Origin: CALECP01 sp964389925
GTDB taxonomy: Bacteria; Chloroflexota; Anaerolineae; Promineifilales; Promineifilaceae
Length of the DNA stretch: 64,000 bases
Assembly (NCBI GenBank): GCA_964389925.1
Contig: CAYMGE010000009.1
Location: 1 to 64,000 of the forward strand
Direction of reading: 5' to 3'
Shown here: positions 40,703 to 50,670 of the stretch, one piece after another
How positions within the stretch are numbered: the first letter of the stretch is position 1
Layout: each line of letters opens with the position of its first letter
The notes under the pieces: generated by a model
What the model saw: only the letters and a program-made list of their open reading frames with translations
What the model was told of the DNA's origin: nothing
Databases searched by the model: none
Translations under genes and position numbers: made by a program

Positions 40703-42094
40703 ATGTTCTGGGTATCTCAACTCCCGAAACACAGCATTGCGATTGCAATTTTGCTGGTGGGAACGTGGCTAAGAGTGCCGTTGCTCTTTACAGAGGGAAT
40801 GCACGCAGACGAAGCTCTGTTTGGCACATGGGCGAATTGGATTGCATCGGGCTGGGACGTGTTATTACAAAATCAGGTGGTCGATAAACCACCTGTTTTG
40901 TTTTATGTACAAGCTATTGCACTACAGCTATTTACTAGAGCTGATTTTGCGTTGCGAGTGCCAAATTTTGTCGCCTCGCTCGGTCTGATTGCGCTAGCAC
41001 TTACCCCTGGTGATAGACTGTTCTTCCTGCATAGGCAAGAGTCTATTCTGTTTGCGCTTCTGCTCACACTCTCCCCGTTTCTGATCCAATTCAGTGGAAC
41101 TGGATTTACCGATCCGTTGATGCTCTATTTTGGCGTGGCAGGTCTGCTCGTGATGCAGCGAGATAGATTTGGTTGGAGCGGTATCTTGTTTGGATTGGCG
41201 ATTGCAACAAAATATACGGCGATCTTTCTTCTGCCATTGCTGATAATTTTCATCAATCCAGCCATCTCGCAGAGACGAGAATTCGCCCTTTTCATGCAAG
41301 GATTATGTGGTGTTTTGTTTTGCCTGATCTGTTGGCTCATTTTGAGCGGCAATGGGTTAGGAGGCACAGGGGACGGGCAGTTGATTCGAGGGTTGCGGGT
41401 GGTGAGTTCGGCCGAACTCCTCCCCCGCCTCCAAATTTGGAATACGCATCTATACGCCGCATTTGGCTACCCCTTCTTCATTATAATGCTCCCTGCCGCG
41501 AGCTTCTTACACTGGTATGGCTCAAACCGTGATCGTCTCCTGATTGCATACACAACAGGTTACTTTGCTTTTCACTGGCTCATTGCCACTGCATTACACG
41601 ACCGCTACATGTTGCCACTCGTTTGGATGTCATGCTGGATCGCTGCCCGCTCGATTCGCTTACTTTTCAGAAAAGCATCACAAAACTCGTCGCAGGCAGT
41701 TATATATGTAGCTATTACCACTTTACTTGTTCCGCTCATACTTGCACCAGCAGCTCTTTCGGCTCGTCGTGATGGGTATACAGCAGATCGATTAGACATC
41801 GCGCCGCTCACAGAGCCATTTGCCGATGCACCTTATGGAACCGTCCTCTACGATCATTTCTATAGCTGGCATTTGCGCTACGAACTTTTTTATGAGCGTG
41901 TTTATGTCGAATGGGTGCCACATCCCGCTGAATTGATCGAAAATCTCGCGGTGTTCTATGACGAGCAGCGCTATCTTGTGCTTCCCGATGCGGCTGTGGC
42001 GACGCGCTTTCATGTCGCACTTAACGAAAATGGTTACACACTGCAAAGGCTCGTACAATCTGGTGACGTGATTTTGTATAAAATTGAGCGATAG
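40703..42094 (+). CDS. GT-C membrane glycosyltransferase (ArnT/PMT, GT39-like)
   Basis: 463 aa, about ten helices. The first external loop has acidic HADEALFGTWAN (DE motif of GT39) and VVDKPPVLFYV. Resembles polyprenyl-phosphate sugar-dependent enzymes such as ArnT. It carries only one CGGCCG in 1.4 kb. Likely uses the product of the GT2 gene 19 bases upstream. Confidence 0.82.
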   Translation: MFWVSQLPKHSIAIAILLVGTWLRVPLLFTEGMHADEALFGTWANWIASGWDVLLQNQVVDKPPVLFYVQAIALQLFTRADFALRVPNFVASLGLIALALTPGDRLFFLHRQESILFALLLTLSPFLIQFSGTGFTDPLMLYFGVAGLLVMQRDRFGWSGILFGLAIATKYTAIFLLPLLIIFINPAISQRREFALFMQGLCGVLFCLICWLILSGNGLGGTGDGQLIRGLRVVSSAELLPRLQIWNTHLYAAFGYPFFIIMLPAASFLHWYGSNRDRLLIAYTTGYFAFHWLIATALHDRYMLPLVWMSCWIAARSIRLLFRKASQNSSQAVIYVAITTLLVPLILAPAALSARRDGYTADRLDIAPLTEPFADAPYGTVLYDHFYSWHLRYELFYERVYVEWVPHPAELIENLAVFYDEQRYLVLPDAAVATRFHVALNENGYTLQRLVQSGDVILYKIER

Positions 42095-42127
42095 AGCGCG
42101 ATTGCGAGTCGCGGCTATAAATGAATT

Positions 42128-44956
42128 TTGAATAGACAAAGTAAAACCCTCACGCGATTGATTCCATTAGTTGTAATTGCTGCCATTGTGCTGATCGTTT
42201 ATCGTCGCTTGGCGTTTACGAACTTGATCTTGGCACGCGGTGATACCTTTTTATATTTTTATCCTTACTGGGAAGCGGCCGCTGATGCATTACGAACAGC
42301 ACGATTGCCATTATGGAATCCCGATCTGTTTATGGGTGCGCCACTGTTGGCAAATAGTCAGGTCGGCTTTTTCTATCCGCTAAACTGGCCTGTCTGGTTG
42401 CTGTTTGAGACACCAACGGCCGCCAAAGCCAGCATCATTTTGCATGTGATGATCGCGTCGTTTGGGACGTATTTGCTCGGCCGACGCGCCCTCAACCTCA
42501 GCAAAAGTGCTGCTGTTCTAGCCGCAATCCTATTTGGACTCGGTGGCTATCTTTCTGCCCAAGTAGAACACATCAATCAGGCGCAAGGGATGGCGTGGAT
42601 GCCATGGATGCTACTCGTCGTCAGCAGATGGGAGCTAGCTGTACGCGACTGGCGACGACTGGCAGGAAAAACAGTCGGCGTGGCGGCACTCTTTGGATTG
42701 CAACTGCTGGCGGGTCATACTCAAACGACATTTATTACAGGCGTTGGGTTGGGGATATGGGTGGCGGTTGAGTGGGGAGGGATGCTGGTTGCAAGTCGCG
42801 GCACGCAGACGACAAATGATGAGCAGATTTCACTCGTTCGACGAACTGCGCTGATGCTGGGAGCATTAGTGGCAGGCGTGTTGCTGGCAGTCATATTGGC
42901 GGGGATTCAGTTGATGCCAACCCTAGAGTTGACAGGGCTTTCGCGCCGCCAAGGTGGGCTACCGATTGACGAGGCGCTGTCGTTTTCGCTCCATCCACTG
43001 TTGTTTGCAAGGGCATTGTTGCCGGGCTATGGACAGATTCCTTATGCTGAATATATCGCGTATGTGCCTGTGATTGGGCTGATCTTGGCTGTCGTTGGCA
43101 TCAGTCGCGTGGCCAAAAATTGGCGCATATGGCTGCCACTGTCGCTTGTCATTTTGGGCATCTTTCTGGCGTTTGGGAAATACAATCCACTAATGGAGAA
43201 TTATGTGATGCGCGTGCCGGGTTTTGCGCTATTTCGCGCCCCAGCACGTTGGATGGTTTTGTATTCATTAGGGGTCGCACTATTGGCGGGGGTTGGCTGG
43301 GATGCGATTAGCCGTAAGCAAGAGACAGAAGACAGCGAACGGTCGCCTAAGACCTCCATTGTGATTGGGATATTGTTAGTGCTGGCGTTGATGATGGGGG
43401 TGGCGTACTCGACCGAACTCGGCCTAACAACCCCCATGCCGCCAGAATCCCCCGCTCAACAGCCGCGCTTTACGCTGTGGCTTGGCTGGCTGGGCGAGTT
43501 GGCAGCGGCCGTCTTGCTGTTGCTCGGTATACAAACTCATGCAAAGCGTTCGCGTTACAAGTGGGCATTGTGGGTTCCAATTATCGCCGGGCTGATTTGG
43601 GCGCAACGAACGCTGACGATTGATGGGCTGACCACGCCCGAAGCATACACTGATGTACGGGCTGGCATGGCGCGATTGATGGCGGCAACAGAAGAGGCAA
43701 AAACACAAAATCAGCCACCGCCGCGCTTCTTAAGTATTAGCAAGGGATTTTTTGATCCGGGTGATCTTGGCGAGATTCAGTCGATTTATGGCGATCAGTT
43801 ATCAGAGGAAGCTCTATATCGCTACATCGTGACGACAAAAGAGCGCGAGATCATCGCGCCAAATTTGACGCTTTCGTTTGGTTTGAGTTCGGTTGATGGC
43901 TTTGATGGGGGATTGTTGCCGCTTTATGATTACGCGGCGACGGTTGGGTTAATGTTGCCAGAGGGGGTGACGACGGTAGACGGCCGATTGCGCGAATTTC
44001 TGACAATTATTCCCCCTGCCCAATGGCTTGACCTATTTGGGACACGTTTCCTAATCACGGATCGCACAGGCGATAATTTCTATCAATCTGGTGATGACAA
44101 CGTGATGTTTGATTTGCAGCAACGGGCATTGTTGCAACCCTCCGAACATTTAGATATTGGCTTCTTGCCACCTTATGTTTCGACAGAGTTGTGGATTGTG
44201 GCAGATGGGTTTCCCGGTTCTATCATTGTCGATGGTGAAATCATACCAACAGAGCTAGTCCAGAACGGAACCGTTTCAGCTAATGGCGTGCCGACCCCAA
44301 CAGACACGCTCTATCGCGCTGTTTGGTCAGAGCCATTTCAGCCAGAAAGCATCACGATCGCGGCCGCTGGCAACCCAACAACCATCGCAGGAGTTTCACT
44401 CGTTCACAGCGCGGCAAACACATTTCGCCAGATTGTGCCGGGCAACTACAAGTTGGCGCACACAGGAGATGTGAAGGTGTATGAAAATCTCGACGTGTCG
44501 CCGCGTGCATTTGCGGTTTATGATTGGGTATATGCGGCCGATGTCGATTCGGCCGTTGCCACTCTATCAACCTTAGATGTTCAGCAAACGGCCGTCATCG
44601 AAGGGACTGGCGAGAATTCACCCTCAAGATTGCTCGAAACAGAGGGAACCATCGTCACCGTGGAGAGCTACGCGCCAGAGAAAATCACCATTAGCGCAAC
44701 ATTGCCACAAGATGGATTGCTCGTTTTGACCGAGGCGTTTTATCCTAGCTGGGTAGTTTCTGTTGATGGTGAGCCGAGCGAGATTCTGAAAACGAACGGC
44801 ATGTTTAGAGGTGTTTTTCTCGATGCAGGGACACACGAAGTTGTGTTTGAGTATCAATCCACATCATTGTGGAATGGGGCGATCTTGACCTTAGTGGGGA
44901 TAATTTTGTTAGTGGGGTTGCTTGTTGTAAACCAGAGACGGATTATGACAGATTAA
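42128..44956 (+). CDS. YfhO-like polytopic membrane protein
   Basis: 942 aa. The start is a TTG (no in-frame ATG in a suitable place). N-terminal GT-C-like segment (RGDTFLYFYPYWEAAADALR, LPLWNPDLFMGAPLLAN), about twelve helices to residue 470, then a large extracytoplasmic domain (about 500-905) and a last helix (LILTLVGIILLVGLLVV). The sequence before it, GTHEVVFEYQSTSLWNGA, is typical of YfhO C-termini. YfhO proteins are involved in glycosylation of lipoteichoic acid or other envelope molecules in Firmicutes; specific role here unknown. Confidence 0.82.
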   Translation: MNRQSKTLTRLIPLVVIAAIVLIVYRRLAFTNLILARGDTFLYFYPYWEAAADALRTARLPLWNPDLFMGAPLLANSQVGFFYPLNWPVWLLFETPTAAKASIILHVMIASFGTYLLGRRALNLSKSAAVLAAILFGLGGYLSAQVEHINQAQGMAWMPWMLLVVSRWELAVRDWRRLAGKTVGVAALFGLQLLAGHTQTTFITGVGLGIWVAVEWGGMLVASRGTQTTNDEQISLVRRTALMLGALVAGVLLAVILAGIQLMPTLELTGLSRRQGGLPIDEALSFSLHPLLFARALLPGYGQIPYAEYIAYVPVIGLILAVVGISRVAKNWRIWLPLSLVILGIFLAFGKYNPLMENYVMRVPGFALFRAPARWMVLYSLGVALLAGVGWDAISRKQETEDSERSPKTSIVIGILLVLALMMGVAYSTELGLTTPMPPESPAQQPRFTLWLGWLGELAAAVLLLLGIQTHAKRSRYKWALWVPIIAGLIWAQRTLTIDGLTTPEAYTDVRAGMARLMAATEEAKTQNQPPPRFLSISKGFFDPGDLGEIQSIYGDQLSEEALYRYIVTTKEREIIAPNLTLSFGLSSVDGFDGGLLPLYDYAATVGLMLPEGVTTVDGRLREFLTIIPPAQWLDLFGTRFLITDRTGDNFYQSGDDNVMFDLQQRALLQPSEHLDIGFLPPYVSTELWIVADGFPGSIIVDGEIIPTELVQNGTVSANGVPTPTDTLYRAVWSEPFQPESITIAAAGNPTTIAGVSLVHSAANTFRQIVPGNYKLAHTGDVKVYENLDVSPRAFAVYDWVYAADVDSAVATLSTLDVQQTAVIEGTGENSPSRLLETEGTIVTVESYAPEKITISATLPQDGLLVLTEAFYPSWVVSVDGEPSEILKTNGMFRGVFLDAGTHEVVFEYQSTSLWNGAILTLVGIILLVGLLVVNQRRIMTD

Positions 44957-44969
44957 AAAGCGATGTGTG

Positions 44970-45004
44970 GCCAATGATTCCATCCCGCGTTTGGAATCAT
45001 TGGC
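44970..45004. terminator. Bidirectional hairpin between convergent genes
   Basis: Thirteen-base perfect arms GCCAATGATTCCA/TGGAATCATTGGC. T tracts are weak on both sides. Confidence 0.5.
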
Positions 45005-45019
45005 TATCGAATAGCGGAC

Positions 45020-46030
45020 TTATCGTCGGATCAGTGGCAAGTGAATGATAAAGTGATCACGTGTTTGAAGGTCGGTACTGTAGTAGCGCATCTGCTCACA
45101 GGTCTCATACCATGGCACATCATCAAAGTTATAGTTGAAGACGATGAGGTTTTGTAACCATGGATAGTTAGCCTCAGCGTAATCAAATGCGCCAATGATG
45201 TTGCTGGCTTGTTTTTCGGCCGAAACAATTTGCCATTCACGCCCCGCCCAGCTTGGATGTGATAAACATGCTTGTGGTGGTTCCAATAACCAACCGACCT
45301 CTGTTGCCCAGATTTGCTTATATCCCAACCCGCGCTCAACGAGTACATCGTAAAACTTTTCAATTGTGCGGAAGCAGAACCCATTTGTACAGTCAGTATT
45401 TGGATTATTGGTCGTGATGTCAGGTGTTGCATCAAAATCGGCTCGAAAGCCCATTGGATGAAAACCAATTGCATCGGCGCAATGATGCCCCCCAGAGATA
45501 ATAAATTCTGTCAGATATTCACGTTCATCTTGGGCGATTCCATTGTGTTTGAAATGTCCGTCAAAGGTGCCTTCTATACGTCCCGTTGGTGCGATACCTG
45601 CCGATATGACAAGTGCGCTGGGATCATACTCTTTGACAACTTGATATGCTTCACAAAGGACATGGGCATATTGATAAGCGGCTGGCGGCTCTTTCCACTC
45701 TTCAATTATATTGGGTTCGTTGCCAATTTCATACGCATCGATATTATGACCATAATTGAGAATGATACCGCGCAACCGTCCTAACGTATTTGCACTGTCG
45801 TAATAGTAATCGTAGGCATCGACATCAAGTCGATACAGCACGTTACTACTGTAACGAATGGCTGGCGGATCATACACTTTCATCCAACCATAGCCGAGAG
45901 AAACAATATCCTCTGTTGGGTGGGCAACAGAGATACCGCGATTTAGGGTAGATTGCGTTGGGTTTGATTCGGCCGAGACAATACCCAAACTAATAAATAG
46001 CAATCCTAACAAAAACAAAAACCGTCGCAT
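45020..46030 (-). CDS. Secreted glycoside hydrolase-like protein (clan A TIM barrel)
   Basis: 336 aa from the ATG at 46030, eight bases after GGAG. Signal peptide MRRFLFLLGLLFISLGIVSA. TIM-barrel with an acid/base-type Glu105 in YEIGNEPN and a nucleophile-type Glu244 in IWATEVGW, the clan GH-A pattern (GH39/GH5-like). Cys pairs suggest disulfides. Substrate unknown; the specific GH family is not assigned. Confidence 0.72.
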   Translation of the reverse strand: MRRFLFLLGLLFISLGIVSAESNPTQSTLNRGISVAHPTEDIVSLGYGWMKVYDPPAIRYSSNVLYRLDVDAYDYYYDSANTLGRLRGIILNYGHNIDAYEIGNEPNIIEEWKEPPAAYQYAHVLCEAYQVVKEYDPSALVISAGIAPTGRIEGTFDGHFKHNGIAQDEREYLTEFIISGGHHCADAIGFHPMGFRADFDATPDITTNNPNTDCTNGFCFRTIEKFYDVLVERGLGYKQIWATEVGWLLEPPQACLSHPSWAGREWQIVSAEKQASNIIGAFDYAEANYPWLQNLIVFNYNFDDVPWYETCEQMRYYSTDLQTRDHFIIHLPLIRR

Positions 46031-46259
46031 TTTATATTCTCCTTCTTTTGTATAGATAGCGAATGTGCCATCATTGATTTGTATTAAGACGAGCATAATG
46101 AGAGAAAAGTTCCAATGAGGCGACATAATACCAAACTTTAGTGGAATTGGTGTATCAATTATTTCTGACTCTTACCGATTGTGAGGTGGTGTGTTGATTG
46201 TAATGATGCTACGATTTCTGTTTTGAATCGAGGTTTACTATTTTCTGAAGGTGTTATCT

Positions 46260-46802
46260 ATGTCAAGTTCCGAGAAGATGTCCCTCTACCATTATCTATT
46301 TGATAAGGCATATCCACTGATTCGTTTCACTTATGAGACGGTTCGGCGACAGGATTGGTTTACGCAGGTTTCGGCCGATTTGTGGATAGGGGGTGCGCCA
46401 ACGTATCCGCGTGATTATGAATTTTTACGCCAGAATGGGGTGAAAGCAGTTCTGGATATGCGTTGGGAGCGTTCGGCCGATCTCGCCTTCTACAAGACCC
46501 ACGACATCAACTATAAAAAGGTTAAAGTGTTTGATGTCGGTGTGCCAACGCTAAAACAGACAGATGAGGCCGTCACATTTGTGCGTGAAAATGTCGAGGC
46601 AGGTCGCCCTGTATTGATACATTGCGCGAAAGGCCGCGGCCGATCAGGTGTGATTTTGATGGCCTATTTGATGCGTTACGAAGGGATGACCTTTGAGGCA
46701 GCGCGAGAGTGGGTAAAAGGGAAGCGCAGTTTGCTGAAGCAAGAGAAACGGCATAAAAAGACGGCCGAAGAATGGTTAGCAACGCAAACTGCCGACATTT
46801 AA
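46260..46802 (+). CDS. Dual-specificity protein phosphatase (DSP/PTP family)
   Basis: 180 aa; start at ATG 46260 after GAAGG. Signature HCAKGRGRSGVI (HCX5R) and an upstream general-acid Asp in VFDVGVPT. Resembles archaeal/bacterial DSPs, such as those acting on phosphoinositide or phosphoprotein. N-terminal MSSSEKMSLYHYLFDKAYPL may be amphipathic. Lies in a small plus-strand island between two minus-strand secreted-enzyme genes. Confidence 0.85.
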   Translation: MSSSEKMSLYHYLFDKAYPLIRFTYETVRRQDWFTQVSADLWIGGAPTYPRDYEFLRQNGVKAVLDMRWERSADLAFYKTHDINYKKVKVFDVGVPTLKQTDEAVTFVRENVEAGRPVLIHCAKGRGRSGVILMAYLMRYEGMTFEAAREWVKGKRSLLKQEKRHKKTAEEWLATQTADI

Positions 46803-46824
46803 GTAGTAGAAATTATGCGACAAA

Positions 46825-46867
46825 GGTATTCGGTGCTGACCTGTGGTAGAGCAAACGACCGAATACC
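46825..46867. terminator. Bidirectional hairpin between phosphatase and carboxypeptidase genes
   Basis: Ten-base arms GGTATTCGGT/ACCGAATACC with a 23-base loop between convergent genes. The arm sequence ACCGAATACC also occurs at 28452. Confidence 0.45.
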
Positions 46868-46884
46868 AACTTACTGAATACCAA

Positions 46885-49800
46885 TTATGGCTCGGTGCAG
46901 ATTTCGAGGCTCCAGCCGTTGAGTGTGCCGGCATCGGCCGATGTATACGCATCCACCACGGTCAGCGTCCACGTTCCATTCCCATTTCCACCGCCAAAAT
47001 CACTGAGTGACCCATTTGGCGAAAATGTGCCGTTAATTGCTGGCGACCCTGCCGCACATTGCGATTCGACGGCTGCGGCCGCTTCATCATCTAGCGTCGC
47101 CAAGATGTCATCATTGCTGCATCCCCACGTGCTGCCCGGAATGCCCGGTCGGTCGATGAGCGTAACACTTGTGCCATCATGTGCAAGCGTGAATGTCAAG
47201 TCGCCCGACCATGCGTGATCCATATCGACGCTGACATTGACATCGCTAATCGTGCTGCTGCCGTTGACTAAGAGTGCCGAGCTAATCGAGGCTGTCCCAT
47301 TGGGCAAGCTAATTGGTGTATCACTGCTGCTGATTGTTTGACATCCCGCAGGCGGAGGTGTGGCAGTTGGTGGCAGCGGCGTGCTGGTCGGCGGTGGTGT
47401 GTTTGTGGGCGGCGGCGTGCCATCACTGATGGTGCAGATTTCGAGGCTCCAGTCGTTGAGCGTGCCGGCATCGGCCGACGTATACGCATCTGCCACATTC
47501 AACGTCCATGTCCCATCTTCACTAACACCGTCAAATGCCGCGAGCGCATTAGTTGGCTGGAATGATCCGTTAATCGTTGGTGTGCTGCCGGCGCATTGTC
47601 CTTCAATAGAAGTCGCCGCCTCATCGTCCAGCGTCGCTAAGATATTATCGCCACTGCATCCCCACTGGCTGGCTGGTACGCCCGGCCGATCAACAATGAC
47701 GACATCCGTCCCATTATGCGACAGGCTAAATGACAAATCCCCAACCCAAACGTGTGACATATCGACATTCACATTGACATCTTGAATGATGCCACCGCTG
47801 TTGATGCTGAGGCTTGAGTTGACAGAAGACGTACCGTTTGGCAATGCCACTGGCACGTTGCTGCTGTTATGCGTTGTGCAGGTGACGGATGCTGGTGTCG
47901 TTGGGGTTGGCGGTAGGGGTGTGTTTGTCGCTGTTGGAGGAGGTGGTGTATTCGTAGCAGTAGGTGGCAACGGTGTGTTTGTGGCTGTCGGCGTGTTGGT
48001 TGGCTGTGGGGTCGTTGTTGTCACAGGTGTTGCAGTATTTACAGGCGTATTCGTTGGCGTTGGAGATGCTCCAACCAATGCGGTCACAAGGACATCATCA
48101 ACCGCTGCCTCAACCAAGCTACCGCCGCCGTTATCGGCCGCATCAATCAACAAGTAGACCGTCTCTCCCGCAAAACTCGAAATATCGACCGTCGTTTGCG
48201 CCCAGTTTGCGGGTCGAGCTGCACCATTACCCGTTTCGTTCAATACGGTCTGCGTCGTATTACCGACAACGCGCACGCGCAGGTAATCGTTTGCATCAGC
48301 GTTGTCGAGATGACCCAAATAGCTCCAGAATGAGAGCGACGCATCCGTTGCGCCTGCTGGAATCGTGATATTTGGTGAACGAATAGAGGTCACGCCGTTA
48401 TCAATGTCATTTGTCCCCGCGCTACTGCCAGCTGTTCCCTCCGTGATAAGCGCGTTGCTACCGCTAACCGTCGCATCAAGCTGTAAGCTAACGCCGCTGG
48501 ATGCAGTTGATTCAGGATTCGCACGCTCCCATTGCCCCGTCGTGGCGGTGTCGCTGCCCGTTGGATCAGTTGTCCAGCCTTGGTCGGTTTCAAAATTATC
48601 GTTGAAAAGCGTTGTGGGTGGATTGTCGGTCAGTTCGAGGAAAACGGCCGAAACAACGCCCCAATTGCCTAAGCTATCCTGACCGCGCACATAAATTGTG
48701 TGCTTGCCGAGTGGGAGATTTGTTGTGTCAATCGTTGATGTGGCGATTTCATTGCCTGCGTTGAATGAACCATCAGAAGCTGTCATAGGAACAGCGGTTG
48801 CGCCAGATTCCCATGGAGGAGTGTTGAAATAGTATTCGGCCGCCACCACCGTCTGTGTCGCTTCTGTACCATTATTGGCATTAAAGCGCGTATCATCCAG
48901 CGTCGCGCTCAACTGTACGCTTGTTCCCGGCGCAACGATGGCATTGTCAAGTACAACGCCATACGCCTCTGGCCCTGCGGGCAGCATGTAGGGCGCACGC
49001 GCCAGCTTCGCCGCATAGACCATCATATCGAGATTGGTCGGATAGATCGAGCTTTCAAACGTCGCACAATCTTGGAAAAATGCAGTGCCAAGCTCAACTG
49101 TGAAGGCTGCCATGCCCAGCTCGCCATAGGCAAAATCTTTGCCCGATCCATCTGTTGGGTACAGTTGATCGGCGCGTTGGTTGGTGTGGTTGTTGAAGAA
49201 GGCTAGTTTTCGGCCGAGTGTGATAAATTCGGCATTATTCGCCGTGTTGTTCGTGCCATCGCTCCATGGGTAGAGCATCAACTCGCCAAAGCTGTGCAGA
49301 TCAAAGAAGATGTTTGGGGCATCGACCGCGACAGGCGCATTGAGGGCAGCATCACGATGATCGGGGAAGTTGTTCAACAGATAGTTTTCAATCGCCTGTG
49401 TTTCTGGCTCAGACGCGCCACTCGTGCCGCGATACGTTGCGCTACACGTATTACTCGAGGAACAGCTTTCATTGTTGCAAGCACCCCAATTGAAGGAATA
49501 GTTGCGATTGAGGTCGATCCCGCCGTGTGTTGAGCTACTTTGGTAATAAGTGTCGCCTCCGCACGCATTCACGTTCGCCGTTTTGCGATGTAGTAGGCCA
49601 CCTTCTGCGACTTTTCGGCCGTCCGGATTGCCAAGCAGCAGCAGATGTAGCTCGTGATGATCGACAATCCACGTGATGTCTGGGTCAATCCCATAGTTGG
49701 ATAAAATGTGTTCAGCAAAGCGTGTATTCAACTCGGCCGGTGTATATTCACGCGAATGAACGGCACTTTGAGCAAAAAGCGCGGGCTTATCGCCCGTAAT

Positions 49801-50391
49801 TGCCGAATTCGTGATCTTCAACACCATGATGTCATAGCCGCCAGACCCATCTGCCTTGCGCCATGAGTCGCCGATGTCTATCCACGTTGCCAGCGTTGGA
49901 TAGGTCGCGGCAAGTAGTTCGCCTGTCGCATAAGTCTCCTCAACGGTACGATAACAAGCGTAGCCGGGAATGGTGCGTGACTCATCTGCAAGAGCTAGCT
50001 GCATCTGTTCTGTCTGCTCACGGTCAACTTGCAAACGGAAGCCGGCCGCTTCAAGTTCAGCGCGTTCTTGCGCGGTTGTGATGACGCTAGCGTAACGATC
50101 CTCCTTATTCAAACCCGATTCATGCAGATCGGTGTATTGTGCCAAAACAGTGAGTTGGGAATCGTCGCTATAGTAGGCGATGACGACCTGTTGATCTGGC
50201 TCATCTACGCTACTCTCTCCTGAACGCTTTACGACTGGAAGAAACTGGTCTTCTGCACGCTCTGCGCGTGTGGCTTGGTCATCATCGGCCGTTGAGCGAC
50301 CAACCCAAACAATTGTGCCGAGCGCGACAAACAATAAAATGACAAAGAACACGGGAAGTGATGTTGCTTTTTTTGCCCAAGATATTTTCAT
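46885..50391 (-). CDS. Secreted M14 zinc carboxypeptidase with two P-domain (proprotein convertase) modules
   Basis: 1,168 aa; start chosen at ATG 50391 with AGGAG six bases upstream. Membrane/signal segment about 13-33, propeptide, then an M14 domain (about 140-470). Zinc ligands are His212 and Glu215 in HSREYTP and His366 in FFDLHSFGE, and catalytic Glu433 is in AFTVELGTAF. A beta-sandwich MAM/CUB-like domain (about 595-770) follows. A Pro/Thr linker and two P-domains (GVPASQWGCSGDNILATLDD and GIPGSTWGCSNDDILATLDD units) end it. P-domains are often found in extracellular proteases. Confidence 0.9.
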   Translation of the reverse strand: MKISWAKKATSLPVFFVILLFVALGTIVWVGRSTADDDQATRAERAEDQFLPVVKRSGESSVDEPDQQVVIAYYSDDSQLTVLAQYTDLHESGLNKEDRYASVITTAQERAELEAAGFRLQVDREQTEQMQLALADESRTIPGYACYRTVEETYATGELLAATYPTLATWIDIGDSWRKADGSGGYDIMVLKITNSAITGDKPALFAQSAVHSREYTPAELNTRFAEHILSNYGIDPDITWIVDHHELHLLLLGNPDGRKVAEGGLLHRKTANVNACGGDTYYQSSSTHGGIDLNRNYSFNWGACNNESCSSSNTCSATYRGTSGASEPETQAIENYLLNNFPDHRDAALNAPVAVDAPNIFFDLHSFGELMLYPWSDGTNNTANNAEFITLGRKLAFFNNHTNQRADQLYPTDGSGKDFAYGELGMAAFTVELGTAFFQDCATFESSIYPTNLDMMVYAAKLARAPYMLPAGPEAYGVVLDNAIVAPGTSVQLSATLDDTRFNANNGTEATQTVVAAEYYFNTPPWESGATAVPMTASDGSFNAGNEIATSTIDTTNLPLGKHTIYVRGQDSLGNWGVVSAVFLELTDNPPTTLFNDNFETDQGWTTDPTGSDTATTGQWERANPESTASSGVSLQLDATVSGSNALITEGTAGSSAGTNDIDNGVTSIRSPNITIPAGATDASLSFWSYLGHLDNADANDYLRVRVVGNTTQTVLNETGNGAARPANWAQTTVDISSFAGETVYLLIDAADNGGGSLVEAAVDDVLVTALVGASPTPTNTPVNTATPVTTTTPQPTNTPTATNTPLPPTATNTPPPPTATNTPLPPTPTTPASVTCTTHNSSNVPVALPNGTSSVNSSLSINSGGIIQDVNVNVDMSHVWVGDLSFSLSHNGTDVVIVDRPGVPASQWGCSGDNILATLDDEAATSIEGQCAGSTPTINGSFQPTNALAAFDGVSEDGTWTLNVADAYTSADAGTLNDWSLEICTISDGTPPPTNTPPPTSTPLPPTATPPPAGCQTISSSDTPISLPNGTASISSALLVNGSSTISDVNVSVDMDHAWSGDLTFTLAHDGTSVTLIDRPGIPGSTWGCSNDDILATLDDEAAAAVESQCAAGSPAINGTFSPNGSLSDFGGGNGNGTWTLTVVDAYTSADAGTLNGWSLEICTEP

Positions 50392-50397
50392 AAGCAT

Positions 50398-50670
50398 CTC
50401 CTAAAGTTGTCAAATACTGTAGTGGATGCTTGGATGAGGCGATTTGGCATATGCCCATGACTCTGCCCCATTCATTTTTCGTGGAAGTGCTACCAATACA
50501 GTTAGATGCACTTTAGCTAAATTTTCACCCTTCTAAAATAGTGTATTAGTACCGTTATTTTGTGGGCTTGTGGGTATGCTACAATGTGAGGGAGAGGTGC
50601 ATCAAATTTTGGTTACTGAATTTGAATTGGCGTGTATGGCACGCGATTACTTGTGTGCCACAATTGAACG
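50398..50670. other. 273-base gap between the divergent carboxypeptidase and mtaB genes
   Basis: Holds a candidate extended -10 for mtaB and an inverted TGGCAC/GTGCCA pair just before it. Nothing else recognised; no RNA gene evident. Confidence 0.5.
50577..50585 (+). promoter_or_regulatory. Candidate extended -10 (TGC TACAAT) for mtaB
   Basis: TGCTACAAT, 86 bases before mtaB; no clear -35. Confidence 0.4.

Noticed and set aside
47880..48060. Short tandem repeats resembling an array
   Set aside because: They encode the Thr/Pro-rich linker of the M14 protein (TNTP/PPTA units); no constant repeat-spacer pattern, so not CRISPR.
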